Shown: positions 1 through 7,042 of the stretch, one piece after another
Layout of the letters: every line of letters begins with the position of its first letter
How positions within the stretch are numbered: position 1 is the first letter of the stretch
NCBI GenBank assembly: GCA_905211485.1
Contig: CAJMAW010000080.1
Span: 1 to 14,617 of the forward strand
Length of the DNA: 14,617 nt
Direction of reading: 5' to 3'
Source of the DNA: an uncultured Lentisphaeria bacterium
GTDB taxonomy: Bacteria > Verrucomicrobiota > Lentisphaeria > Victivallales > UBA1829
Notes under the pieces: generated by a model
The model's input: the letters and a program-made list of their open reading frames with translations, nothing else
What the model was told of the DNA's origin: nothing
The model's database searches: none
Program-made: the position numbers and the translations under genes

Positions 1-22
1 GACGGACGGACTGAAGTTGGGA

Positions 23-568
23 TCACGAATCCGGGTCCGTCAGATCCATTGCTCCGTCCGCTTCTCCGGAAGCGAAGCGAGGCAGGTATTTTCTGCGCTG
101 CTCCTCCGAACCGAATTCGCAGATGGTTTCCGCAATATCCTGGAGTCCGAAGAGGTTCTGGAGAGATGCGTCGGCGCGGGAGACCATTTCGGTCATCATG
201 GTGTAGATCGTTGTGGGGAAATTCAGCCCGCCGTATTCCCGCGGCAGGATCACACCCATGACGCCTGCGGATTTGAGATCCTCCAGATTCTTGACCGTCA
301 GCGGATGATAGGTCACCACGCCGTTTTCAAAATGCGGGCCTTCTTCATCGACCTGGCGGGAACGGGGGGCGATTCTTTCGCCGGTCACATCGCCGATCAC
401 GGTGAGAACTCGTTCAAAATTGTCCATGGCGTCTTCATAGTTCTCCGGCGCCGTGTCGAATTTCTTCGATTCCTGATAATTGTTTTCCTTGAGCTGCATC
501 AGCTTCTCAAGATCGAGATTCTTCAGAGTAAAGAGAAGATCCTGGTTGTCTGTGAAAAAGTTTGACAT
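23..568 (-). CDS. Acyl-CoA dehydrogenase, N-terminal part, frame interrupted by TGA at the edge
   Basis: Flavoprotein that would oxidise an acyl-CoA to the enoyl-CoA and pass electrons to the neighbouring EtfAB in the cytoplasm. The 181 visible residues carry an N-terminal extension of roughly 80 residues rich in charged and Asn/Gln residues, then the helical N-terminal dehydrogenase domain (VMGVILPREYGGLNFP, EFGSEEQRRKYLPRFASGE) and the start of the conserved T(E/D)PxxGSD motif (LTDPDS). Exactly at the expected Gly the frame reads TGA (23-25). The bases beyond still translate as SQLQSVR, close to the GSDLQSVR expected, so the homology continues past the stop to the window edge. Start is ATG at 568 with an excellent GAGGAG site 6-7 bases upstream, 10 bases after etfA. 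Either a nonsense mutation, an error near a contig end, or a true truncation. The family is normally about 380 residues, or about 570 for this extended type. Confidence 0.85.
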   Translation of the reverse strand: MSNFFTDNQDLLFTLKNLDLEKLMQLKENNYQESKKFDTAPENYEDAMDNFERVLTVIGDVTGERIAPRSRQVDEEGPHFENGVVTYHPLTVKNLEDLKSAGVMGVILPREYGGLNFPTTIYTMMTEMVSRADASLQNLFGLQDIAETICEFGSEEQRRKYLPRFASGEADGAMDLTDPDS

Positions 569-578
569 TGTCGTCTCC

Positions 579-1601
579 TCATGCCTTGGCCTTGTAAGCT
601 TTGATCATCATCGGGATGATCTGGTTCAGGTCCCCGATGATTCCGTAGTGGGCGACCGAGAAAATCGGAGCGTCCGGATCCGTATTGATCGCGATGATTT
701 TCTTGCTCTCGGTCATGCCGGCGCGGTGCTGCACGGAGCCGCTGATCCCGCAGGCGATGTAGAGTTTCGGTCTGACCGTCACGCCAGTCTGTCCCACCTG
801 GTGATCGTGATCAATCCAGCCGGCGTCCACGGCGGCGCGGGAGGCTCCCACCTCTCCGCCCAGAGTCTTTGCCAGATCATGAATGAGCTTGAAGTTCGCG
901 GCCGAACCCACTCCGTAGCCGCCCGCCACGATGATCTGCGCGCCTTTCAGATTGACGCTCTTGTCCTGACGGATCCGTTCAATCACCTTGACGACCGTTT
1001 CCTTTTCCGTCAGCGCCACTTTCACAGGAACGATCTTCCCTTTGCGGCGGCTGTCCGGTTCACCGACTTTCATGACTCCTTCGCGGACCGTCACCATCTG
1101 GGGATCGTCCCAGGTGTTGACAATCGTCGCAATGATATTTCCGCCGAAGGCCGGACGGATCTGCATGAGTTTGTTGGTATACTGCTTCTTGTTGACCTTG
1201 TCGTCAAAATCGTCGATCTGGAGATCGGTGCAGTCCGCCGTGAGTCCCGCCAGTTTTTCCGAGGCCACGCGCGGAGCAAGCTCTCTGCCCTTCATGGTCG
1301 CTCCGAAAAGCAGTATGTTCGGCCGATGCTCGTGGATCAGGTCCATGATGACCTTCGCATAGGGAAGAACCGTGAAGGGTTCCAGACGGGGATCCTCTGC
1401 AAGATACACGGTCTCGCAGCCGTAATGGAACAGGGTCTCGCAGCAGGATTCGATTTTATCTCCGAGCAGAACCGCCTCTGTTTTCACCCCGAGCTTCGCC
1501 GCCAGTTCCTTCCCCTTGGAAACCAGTTCCAGACTGACATCGGCGATCTTGCCGCCCTCCTGTTCAATAAAAACCCATACGTTGCCAATTTTTTCAGACA
1601 T
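579..1601 (-). CDS. etfA: Electron transfer flavoprotein alpha subunit
   Basis: Large subunit of the FAD-containing electron transfer flavoprotein that carries electrons between acyl-CoA dehydrogenase and other carriers. The N-terminal domain (about residues 5-200) has the Etf alpha/beta fold with RPAFGGNIIATI. The C-terminal FAD domain (about 215-335) shows the family signatures VGASRAAVDAGW (251-262), QVGQTG (268-273), SGSVQH (288-293) and DPDAPIF. A His stands where many ETFs have Asp in the following xYGIxGDL motif (AHYGIIGDL). I chose the ATG at 1601 (340 aa) because AGGGTG lies 6 bases upstream and overlaps the etfB stop. A GTG at 1610 would add three residues and overlap etfB by 3-4 bases. 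Middle gene of etfB-etfA-acyl-CoA dehydrogenase, probably translationally coupled to etfB. Confidence 0.96.
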   Translation of the reverse strand: MSEKIGNVWVFIEQEGGKIADVSLELVSKGKELAAKLGVKTEAVLLGDKIESCCETLFHYGCETVYLAEDPRLEPFTVLPYAKVIMDLIHEHRPNILLFGATMKGRELAPRVASEKLAGLTADCTDLQIDDFDDKVNKKQYTNKLMQIRPAFGGNIIATIVNTWDDPQMVTVREGVMKVGEPDSRRKGKIVPVKVALTEKETVVKVIERIRQDKSVNLKGAQIIVAGGYGVGSAANFKLIHDLAKTLGGEVGASRAAVDAGWIDHDHQVGQTGVTVRPKLYIACGISGSVQHRAGMTESKKIIAINTDPDAPIFSVAHYGIIGDLNQIIPMMIKAYKAKA

Positions 1602-1606
1602 GTCTA

Positions 1607-2509
1607 TCACCCTAATGTGTGGTCTTCGATAAGTTCATGGACAAGGGCCGAAACACCGTTTTCGTCCGCTTCCACCTTCTTGAAGGTGCCCGCCGTCAGA
1701 ACGACGCTCATGATCTGTTTCACCTTCGTCGGAGAGCCGGACAGCCCAAGCCGGTGCTGTTCATTTTCCGGCACCGCGTCTTTCGCGGACCATTCATGAA
1801 TCAGCAGTCCCTTCTCTCCCATTGCCGCAAGGTCGCCCGCCACCTGTTCACTGCTGCTGTATTCGCTTCCGCTGCGGGTATTGATCAGTTCCGAACGCGT
1901 CTTGGCCTTCTTGTATTTCATGATCCGCGCGGCGTTCTGCGGACGGGGTTCATTCGCATCCACCACGGTGAGCAGCGCCGGAGTCGGAGCTTCCAGAATT
2001 TCGTACCCGCCTTCGATGGCGCGTCTCGCACGGATTTTCCCGTCTCCGAAGGAAAGGACTTCCTCCACATAGGAAATCTGGGGCAGCGAAAGCTTCTCCG
2101 CCAGCTGGGGCCCCACCTGTGCCGTATCCCCGTCAATCGCCTGGCGGCCGCAGAGAATCAAATCAAAATTCCCGATCTTCTTCGCACAGCGGCTGAGGGC
2201 AAAACTTGTGGCCAGAGTATCCGATCCTGCAAAGGCCCGGTCCGTCAGGAGCACGGCTTCGTCGGCTCCGCGGAAGAGGGCGTCCCGCAACACTTCCGAC
2301 GCGCTCGGCGGACCCATGGTCGCCACTACGACTTTCGCCTGGTAACGGTCTTTCAGCTGGAGGGCCAGCTCGAGGGCGTTCAGGTCTTCAGGGTTGAAAA
2401 TCGCCGGCAGAGCCTGTCTGTTGACTGTGCCGTCCGGCTTCATCGCCTGACCCGTGACATTCTTGGTGTCCGGAACCTGCTTCACAAACACAATGATGGT
2501 TTGACGCAC
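1607..2509 (-). CDS. etfB: Electron transfer flavoprotein beta subunit, bifurcating-like
   Basis: Small ETF subunit, which binds AMP in ordinary ETFs and a second FAD in bifurcating ones. Opens with the typical VKQVPDT motif (residues 9-15), then MGPPSASEVLRDALFRGAD (about 65-83) and GRQAIDGDTAQVGP (121-134). The last motif reads DGDTAQVGP rather than the DDDxxQTGQ seen in canonical mitochondrial-type EtfB, which from family knowledge points toward the bifurcating clade; that is inference. At 300 aa it is longer than the usual 255-265; the extra length lies around residues 205-260. Start is GTG at 2509 with AGGAG 6 bases upstream, and no nearby ATG competes. First gene of its operon, with a promoter about 180 bases upstream. 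Confidence 0.96.
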   Translation of the reverse strand: MRQTIIVFVKQVPDTKNVTGQAMKPDGTVNRQALPAIFNPEDLNALELALQLKDRYQAKVVVATMGPPSASEVLRDALFRGADEAVLLTDRAFAGSDTLATSFALSRCAKKIGNFDLILCGRQAIDGDTAQVGPQLAEKLSLPQISYVEEVLSFGDGKIRARRAIEGGYEILEAPTPALLTVVDANEPRPQNAARIMKYKKAKTRSELINTRSGSEYSSSEQVAGDLAAMGEKGLLIHEWSAKDAVPENEQHRLGLSGSPTKVKQIMSVVLTAGTFKKVEADENGVSALVHELIEDHTLG

Positions 2510-2686
2510 GGATTGCTCCTTTTTCTGTTGTTCTTTTCTATTTCTTTTCTGACAGAATAAAAATCTTTCCCATTTCCTGACCCGGATTCAACTTCCATGC
2601 AGAGCATCGGCAAAGTCAAACCCTTTCTCCTCCCCTCTTCCCGCGTACGCCGGATCCCGGCCTATACGGAAAAGTCACAGAACAAT

Positions 2687-2715
2687 ACTATAGCACCATT
2701 CTGTGAAAAACACAA
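2687..2715 (-). promoter_or_regulatory. Probable sigma-70 promoter of etfBA-acyl-CoA dehydrogenase
   Basis: On the minus strand TTGTGT (2715-2710) and TATAGT (2692-2687) are separated by exactly 17 bases, with an extended -10 TG one base upstream of TATAGT. Predicted start near 2680 gives a leader of about 170 bases before etfB. The -35 overlaps a small dyad TGTG-AAAAA-CACA (2702-2714), a possible regulator site. The leader holds a short GCCGG/CCGGC hairpin (about 2650-2662) and is purine-rich before the gene. The 277-base gap between the Sel1 gene and etfB contains nothing else I can recognise as coding. Confidence 0.6.
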
Positions 2716-2786
2716 CTTCCCTTTCTTTTTTTTCTCTTCCCCTCCTGCTGCCGCTCTTCTCCTTCCGGGGCGTTTTCCTCCGGAAT

Positions 2787-4679
2787 TCACTCTTTCAGAT
2801 TCAGAAGCTGCTGATAGCGATCCGCCATTTCCGGATCTCTCCTGAGCTTTTCCTCCCCTTCCCGGTACAGAGATTCCAGATGTGTCCAGGCCTGATGGCG
2901 ATAAGATCCCCCCGGCGCAGCTGCCTGGTTGTAAAGCGCCGCAGCCGCGGCAGGATCTTTTTTCACCCCGAACAAACCGTTTCGGTGAATTTCCGCAAGA
3001 TAATAAGCCGCATCCGGATTCCGGGCTGCTCCGTTCAGTAGGCGGACCAGTGCGCCGTTTCCTCCGGAATGCTCCTTCCCGGATTGCAGAACTGTTTCAA
3101 AATAATTCCGGTAGAAGGGAGCGTTCTTCCCCCCCCGGAAAACGAAAATGGATTGCTCCGCCAGCTTCTTTGAGAGCTCCTGTGCTTTCTCCGGATCCCT
3201 GGGAACTCCGGGAGCACCGCTTTCATACAGGCGTGACAGCATCCGGAGCGCCGGGAGAGATCCCTTCTCCGCCGCCTTCCCGTAATACGAAAACGCTTTC
3301 GCATAATTCCTGGCGCCGCCCTTCGTGCCGCGGCCGAGACGATACATTTCCGCCGCCTTGAACAGGGCCGTCATACTCCCCCCCGCGGCTTCCTTTTCCA
3401 GAGATTCCAGCAGCATTTCCTGATTCCCCGCCCTCTGGGCGTATTCCACGGCTGCGGGAAGGGATCCGGCATTGGCCGCCATGCGGAGAAGGTCCGTATA
3501 CTGCGATTCCGGAAACTCTCCGGGGGCCTTCCGGGAGGAACGCTGCTGCGCGGCAAATTCCTTCGCTCTTACATAGATATCTTCCGCACCGAGACGCATC
3601 GCAGGATCAGAATCAATGATCTTCCGGGCTTCCGGAAGTTTCCCCGCTGAGATCAGGAAGGGGAGAGCTTCCTTGTTCCGCTTTGTCTGCAGAAGAATGG
3701 CGGCCGTGTCCGCATTCGCCCGGATGTCTGAAGGATTTTCGGAAAGAAGCGACTGGAGAAGAACCAGCGCCTTCTCCAGATCCCGCGCAACGTAATCGCC
3801 CGTGGTGTAATGTCCTGCCAGTTCTCTGCGCGCAGTCCGGTTTCCCATTGCCGCGGCGCTTTCAAAGTATTGGAAGGCCTTTGTGCGGTCAATGGTGGTC
3901 CCTTCTCCATAAAGATAGGCTTTCCCAAGGAGATAGGCCGCGGTGGAATCTCCATTTTTCATTTGCTTTTCCAGAAAGGGAATATAGCTTTTTTCTCCCT
4001 GCGGGGCATTCTGGCGATAGAAGGAGAGGACGTCCTTTTCCTTCCCGTCTGTCTGAAGCAGATACAGAAGAAGCAGTCCGAGATCCGAATTTTTCTCCGT
4101 TCCGCTTCCTCTCAGGAAGCCCCGGGAAAGCATCAGCCTCGCCTCCGGAATGAACGGGGAGGCGAGTGCAAAGTATTTCTGTGCCCGCGTACGGTCCGGG
4201 CGGACCCCGAACCCGTTGTCAAGGCATCTTCCGTAATGGTAGCAGGCACGGGCAAAGGAGAAGAGATCCAGGGCCCGGTCTTCATACGCCGAACCCGATG
4301 CCTGGGAATCCCTTGCCTGGGACGGCGTCTGTTTCACCAGTTCCCCGAGAAAAGCAAAGGCCGTCGTGGGATTTTTTGCAAGATAATCCCCGTCTATCAT
4401 ATGAATGGCGGCCTGAAGCATGGCAGCGCGGTGTTTGAGCCTTGCCGCTTCCGCAAGATAGGTGGAATAGTCGGAAAGATTGCTGGTCCCGGAAGGAAGG
4501 GCGCCGCTTTTCGAGCGCAGCGCCAGTTCGTAGTTTGCCGAGGCGTCTCCACTTCCCGCCCGTTCCTTCAGCTGCTGAAGGTGATCTTCCCCGATCCTGT
4601 CTTGTGCATGAAGTGTCATGGAGGAAAGCAGCAGGGCGGCGCCTGCCGCCAGAGACATGGTGAAAAGATTCATTTTCAT
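2787..4679 (-). CDS. Secreted Sel1/TPR-like repeat protein
   Basis: Large exported protein of helical Sel1-like repeats, a scaffold for protein-protein contacts; the partner is unknown. From the chosen start (ATG at 4679, MKMNLFTMS...) the N-terminus is a clean signal peptide with Lys residues, a hydrophobic Leu/Ala core and a probable cleavage after LHA before QD. An ATG at 4691 is an alternative; starting at 4754 would add a 21-25-residue polar stretch before the signal peptide and seems unlikely. Sel1 units are seen as AAYLLGKAYLYGEG...DRTKAFQYFESAA, ALFKAAEMYRLGRG...YAKAFSYYGKAAEKG, ALRMLSRLYESG...DPEKAQELSKKLAEQ and AAYYLAEIHRNG...DPAAAAALYNQAA, with weaker ones in the N-terminal half; the middle (about 330-440 of the longest frame) is more diverged. 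Lies 88 bases downstream of hisF on the same strand, so perhaps cotranscribed. The Shine-Dalgarno is weak (GGATGG). Contains G runs of 8 and 7. Confidence 0.85.
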   Translation of the reverse strand: MKMNLFTMSLAAGAALLLSSMTLHAQDRIGEDHLQQLKERAGSGDASANYELALRSKSGALPSGTSNLSDYSTYLAEAARLKHRAAMLQAAIHMIDGDYLAKNPTTAFAFLGELVKQTPSQARDSQASGSAYEDRALDLFSFARACYHYGRCLDNGFGVRPDRTRAQKYFALASPFIPEARLMLSRGFLRGSGTEKNSDLGLLLLYLLQTDGKEKDVLSFYRQNAPQGEKSYIPFLEKQMKNGDSTAAYLLGKAYLYGEGTTIDRTKAFQYFESAAAMGNRTARRELAGHYTTGDYVARDLEKALVLLQSLLSENPSDIRANADTAAILLQTKRNKEALPFLISAGKLPEARKIIDSDPAMRLGAEDIYVRAKEFAAQQRSSRKAPGEFPESQYTDLLRMAANAGSLPAAVEYAQRAGNQEMLLESLEKEAAGGSMTALFKAAEMYRLGRGTKGGARNYAKAFSYYGKAAEKGSLPALRMLSRLYESGAPGVPRDPEKAQELSKKLAEQSIFVFRGGKNAPFYRNYFETVLQSGKEHSGGNGALVRLLNGAARNPDAAYYLAEIHRNGLFGVKKDPAAAAALYNQAAAPGGSYRHQAWTHLESLYREGEEKLRRDPEMADRYQQLLNLKE

Positions 4680-4767
4680 AGCACGGTCCATCCCCGCATG
4701 TGTTTTTTGATGATTTGTTTTTTCCCCCCGGGACCCATGGCCCCTGGAAAACATCGGGAATCATCCC

Positions 4768-5538
4768 TCAGGAATTCCCATGGACTTTGATTCCGTTTCC
4801 TTTTAGGAATTGTTTGAGTTTTCCGATATCCACCGTGTGAAAATGGAAGACCGAGGCCGCAAGAAGCACGGTTGCGCCCGCCCGGGCCGCTTCCAGAAAA
4901 TGTTCCATGGTCCCCGCACCTCCGGAGGCGACGATTTCCGCGGAACAGGCCTGCGCCATGGCACGGATGACAGGCAGATCGTACCCGGTTCTGGCGCCGT
5001 CCCCGGCCTTGCTGGTGGGGAGAATGACCTGGACTCCGAAGGAATCCATGAGTCTGGCGAATTCCACGGCGTCCGTGCCCGTTGCGGTCCGGCCTCCGTC
5101 AATATACACCTCGTATCCGGAGGGAAGCGAGGGATTGACATCCACGTCAATGGCGACCGTCAGAGCATCCGCTCCGAACTCCCGGAGCATTTCCTTCACC
5201 AGTTCCGGGTTCCGGAACGCCGCCGAACTCATGGAAACCCGGTTTGCTCCCGCATTCAGAACCTCTTCGGCTGTTTTCAGACTGCTGATGCCTCCGCCGA
5301 CGGTGAAGGGGACCGTTGTCACTGCGGCGACTTTTTTCACCACATCCAGGAGAGTTCCCCGTTTTTCCACGGTGGCGGTGATATCCAGAAGTGCGAGTTC
5401 GTCGGCTCCCGCAGCGCAGTAGCAGCGGGCGCATTCCACGGGATCCCCGGCGTCTGCGATATCGACGAAATGAACTCCTTTTACAACCCTGCCGTCCCGC
5501 ATGTCAAGGCACGGCATGATCCTGACTTCTTTTTTCAT
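4768..5538 (-). CDS. hisF: Imidazole glycerol phosphate synthase cyclase subunit
   Basis: TIM-barrel cyclase that, with the glutaminase HisH, makes imidazole glycerol phosphate and AICAR in histidine synthesis. Start chosen at ATG 5538 (256 aa, MKKEVRIMPCLD), which matches family length; the upstream ATG at 5595 would add 19 charged residues without homology. The catalytic aspartates are present: D12 in PCLDMRDGRVVKG and D131 in VAIDVD. Phosphate-binding segments TVGGGI (79-84), ASGGAG (204-209) and LLAASVFHF (225-233) are typical. Odd points: the usual N in VSIN(S/T)AA is Ser (VSMSSAA, 102-108), and the loop normally TSMDxDGT reads TSKAGDGA (175-182), keeping only the second Asp. No hisH or hisA is nearby, so the gene lies outside any visible his operon. 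Weak CGGA ribosome site. Confidence 0.93.
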   Translation of the reverse strand: MKKEVRIMPCLDMRDGRVVKGVHFVDIADAGDPVECARCYCAAGADELALLDITATVEKRGTLLDVVKKVAAVTTVPFTVGGGISSLKTAEEVLNAGANRVSMSSAAFRNPELVKEMLREFGADALTVAIDVDVNPSLPSGYEVYIDGGRTATGTDAVEFARLMDSFGVQVILPTSKAGDGARTGYDLPVIRAMAQACSAEIVASGGAGTMEHFLEAARAGATVLLAASVFHFHTVDIGKLKQFLKGNGIKVHGNS

Positions 5539-5677
5539 AAATTCCGATCCCTTTACGTCTTTCTGATTTCTTTCATCCCTCTGGTTTTTCTCCATGTCCG
5601 GAGCCGTCCGTTTCCCCTGTACGGGGGCTGTGCTGGCGCGACGAATTTTTTCATGGAGCAGTCTGCTTCTGTGCTAC

Positions 5678-5705
5678 ACTGTAAACCTTTTTCAGAGAAA
5701 ATCAA
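5678..5705 (-). promoter_or_regulatory. Possible hisF promoter
   Basis: On the minus strand TTGATT (5705-5700) and TACAGT (5683-5678) are 16 bases apart, each matching 4 of 6 consensus positions. Predicted start near 5671 leaves a leader of about 130 bases before hisF. I see no leader peptide with a run of His codons. Confidence 0.35.
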
Positions 5706-5825
5706 GCCGTGTTTTCCGTGGAAAAAGAGTCCGGTAACTTTTCCGGGTCTTTCATTTTCTGTATTTTCGGAATTTCCGGATTCCCGCTCTTTCCTTCAAA
5801 GAAGAAAAAATTTCCTCTTGAAAGA

Positions 5826-5854
5826 TTGCTTAATGAGTGCTGGAATTGTATATT
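5826..5854 (+). promoter_or_regulatory. Probable kdsD promoter
   Basis: TTGCTT (5826-5831) and TATATT (5849-5854) are separated by exactly 17 bases; the -10 matches 5 of 6 consensus positions and the -35 matches 3. Predicted start near 5861, about 60 bases before the chosen kdsD start. Confidence 0.5.
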
Positions 5855-5920
5855 TCCTTCCATATATGAATCAGGATTGTGATGTCATACCCGCAAATCA
5901 GGAAAGGGCGGCGGAAAACT

Positions 5921-6901
5921 ATGGATACGGAACAGATCATTGCCATTGCATCGGATGTGTTTCATACGGAGATCGAAGGTCTAGAAACGGTGCGGAAGAA
6001 CCTCAACAGGGATTTCGTGCGTCTGGTGGAAAAATGCATTGAAGTGATAGAGCAGGGGGGGAAGATTGTTGTCTGCGGCGTGGGGAAGAGCGGGCATGTG
6101 GGAAGGAAAATCTCCGCGACTCTGGCGAGTACGGGGTCTCCCTCCATTTTCATGCATCCGGTGGAGGCCATGCACGGAGATCTCGGCATGCTGCAGGAAA
6201 AGGATCTTCTGCTGACTCTGAGCTACAGCGGGGAAACGGATGAACTTCTGTCCGTCATTCTGCCGGCGAAGCGTCTCGGGGCGGCGGTGGCGTCTTTCAC
6301 GGGGTCGGCGGAATCGTCTCTGGCGAAGATGTCGGACTTTCCCGTCATCATGGAAGTCCCGCGGGAGGCGTGCCCCTTCAATCTGGCTCCCACGACCACC
6401 TCCACTGCCACGCTTGTCCTCGGAGACGCCCTCGCCATGATTCTCCTGAAGCTCCGCCGTTTCACCAAGGAGAATTACGGGCGGCTCCATCCCGGAGGCG
6501 CCATCGGGCGCGCCGTCACCATGAGGGTCAAGGATCTCATGAGAAAAGGCGATAAGATTGTTGTGGTTCCTCCGGGCGCCCTGGTCAAGGACACCCTCGT
6601 GAAGATGACTTCCGCCCGCTGCGGGTCAGCCATCATTGCCGATGAGGAAAACCGTCTGCTCGGAATCTTCACGGACGGCGATTTCCGCCGATTTGCGGAA
6701 AAGGACCTTTCCATCCTGACGAGAAAAATGGAAGAGGTGATGACCCGGAATCCGGCTTCCGTCTCCGCGGAATCCCTTGCAGTCGAAGCCTTGAAAATTG
6801 TGGAAAAACGCAAGATTGACGACATTATCGTCATTGATGCCGAGGGGAAAGTCGCCGGACTCGTGGACCTGCAGGATCTTCCCGGACTCAAGCTGATGTG
6901 A
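5921..6901 (+). CDS. kdsD: D-arabinose-5-phosphate isomerase (KdsD/KpsF/GutQ family)
   Basis: Converts ribulose 5-phosphate to arabinose 5-phosphate, the first step toward Kdo for lipopolysaccharide, in the cytoplasm. The N-terminal SIS domain (about residues 30-170) carries the family hallmarks GVGKSGHVGRKISATLASTG, HPVEAMHGDLGM, SYSGETDE and EACPFNLAPTTTSTATL. A linker with HPGGAIGR leads to two CBS domains (about 195-250 and 265-320; GIFTDGDFRR is typical). Length of 326 aa matches E. coli KdsD (328). I prefer ATG 5921, preceded by a purine-rich GGGCGGCGGAAAA stretch; ATG 5882, with AGGA five bases upstream, is a real alternative and adds 13 residues. Its presence argues for an outer membrane with Kdo. 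Appears monocistronic from the promoter at 5826. Confidence 0.94.
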   Translation: MDTEQIIAIASDVFHTEIEGLETVRKNLNRDFVRLVEKCIEVIEQGGKIVVCGVGKSGHVGRKISATLASTGSPSIFMHPVEAMHGDLGMLQEKDLLLTLSYSGETDELLSVILPAKRLGAAVASFTGSAESSLAKMSDFPVIMEVPREACPFNLAPTTTSTATLVLGDALAMILLKLRRFTKENYGRLHPGGAIGRAVTMRVKDLMRKGDKIVVVPPGALVKDTLVKMTSARCGSAIIADEENRLLGIFTDGDFRRFAEKDLSILTRKMEEVMTRNPASVSAESLAVEALKIVEKRKIDDIIVIDAEGKVAGLVDLQDLPGLKLM

Positions 6902-6992
6902 TGATCCATTCCCTCTTTCCCATGGAGATGCTTTCTTCTGGTTTCCCGGGGGCTCTTTCGAGGGAACAGTTCAGATTTTTTCAGGTTTTTAG

Positions 6993-7012
6993 AAGTTATT
7001 TTAAGTTATTTT
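6993..7012 (+). repeat. Perfect tandem repeat of AAGTTATTTT before the beta-galactosidase gene
   Basis: AAGTTATTTT occurs twice head to tail (6993-7002 and 7003-7012), about one helical turn apart, ending 30 bases before the GH35 start. The T-rich flanks also repeat TTTTCAGG (near 6978-6985 and 7009-7016). It could be an operator for the sugar gene or simply AT-rich promoter DNA; I cannot fix a clear -35/-10 here. Confidence 0.5.
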
Positions 7013-7042
7013 CAGGCCATAAGGCAGGAAGCAAAGTCAAGA

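Larger units (their letters stand above)
5539..5920. other. Divergent intergenic control region, hisF / kdsD
   Basis: About 380 bases with no supported gene, lying between two genes that read away from each other. It holds a likely promoter for each side (entered separately). It also has a perfect short inverted repeat TTTTCC-GT-GGAAAA at 5712-5725, and is AT-rich compared with the flanking genes, with A and T runs near 5800-5820. A second extended -10-like element (TGCTACACT, 5672-5680) reads on the plus strand but has no matching -35. No riboswitch-like fold is evident by eye. Confidence 0.6.

Noticed and set aside
1..568. Genome-wide reading of TGA as glycine (as in SR1/Gracilibacteria) to explain the broken dehydrogenase
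   Set aside because: hisF, kdsD, etfA, etfB, purL and the glycosyltransferase all end at TGA at normal family length, so TGA is a stop here.
480..1799. 439-residue plus-strand frame opposite etfA
   Set aside because: Antisense shadow beginning at a TTG, with no domain; EtfA is unambiguous on the other strand.
2741..2786. Terminator after the Sel1 gene on the minus strand
   Set aside because: A TTCCGG/CCGGAA stem with an 11-base loop is present, but it is followed by a purine-rich A run rather than T residues.
6925..6985. Possible terminator after kdsD
   Set aside because: TTCCC and GGGAA can pair over a 14-base loop near 6942-6965, but the T run lies nine bases further on, so the signal is weak.
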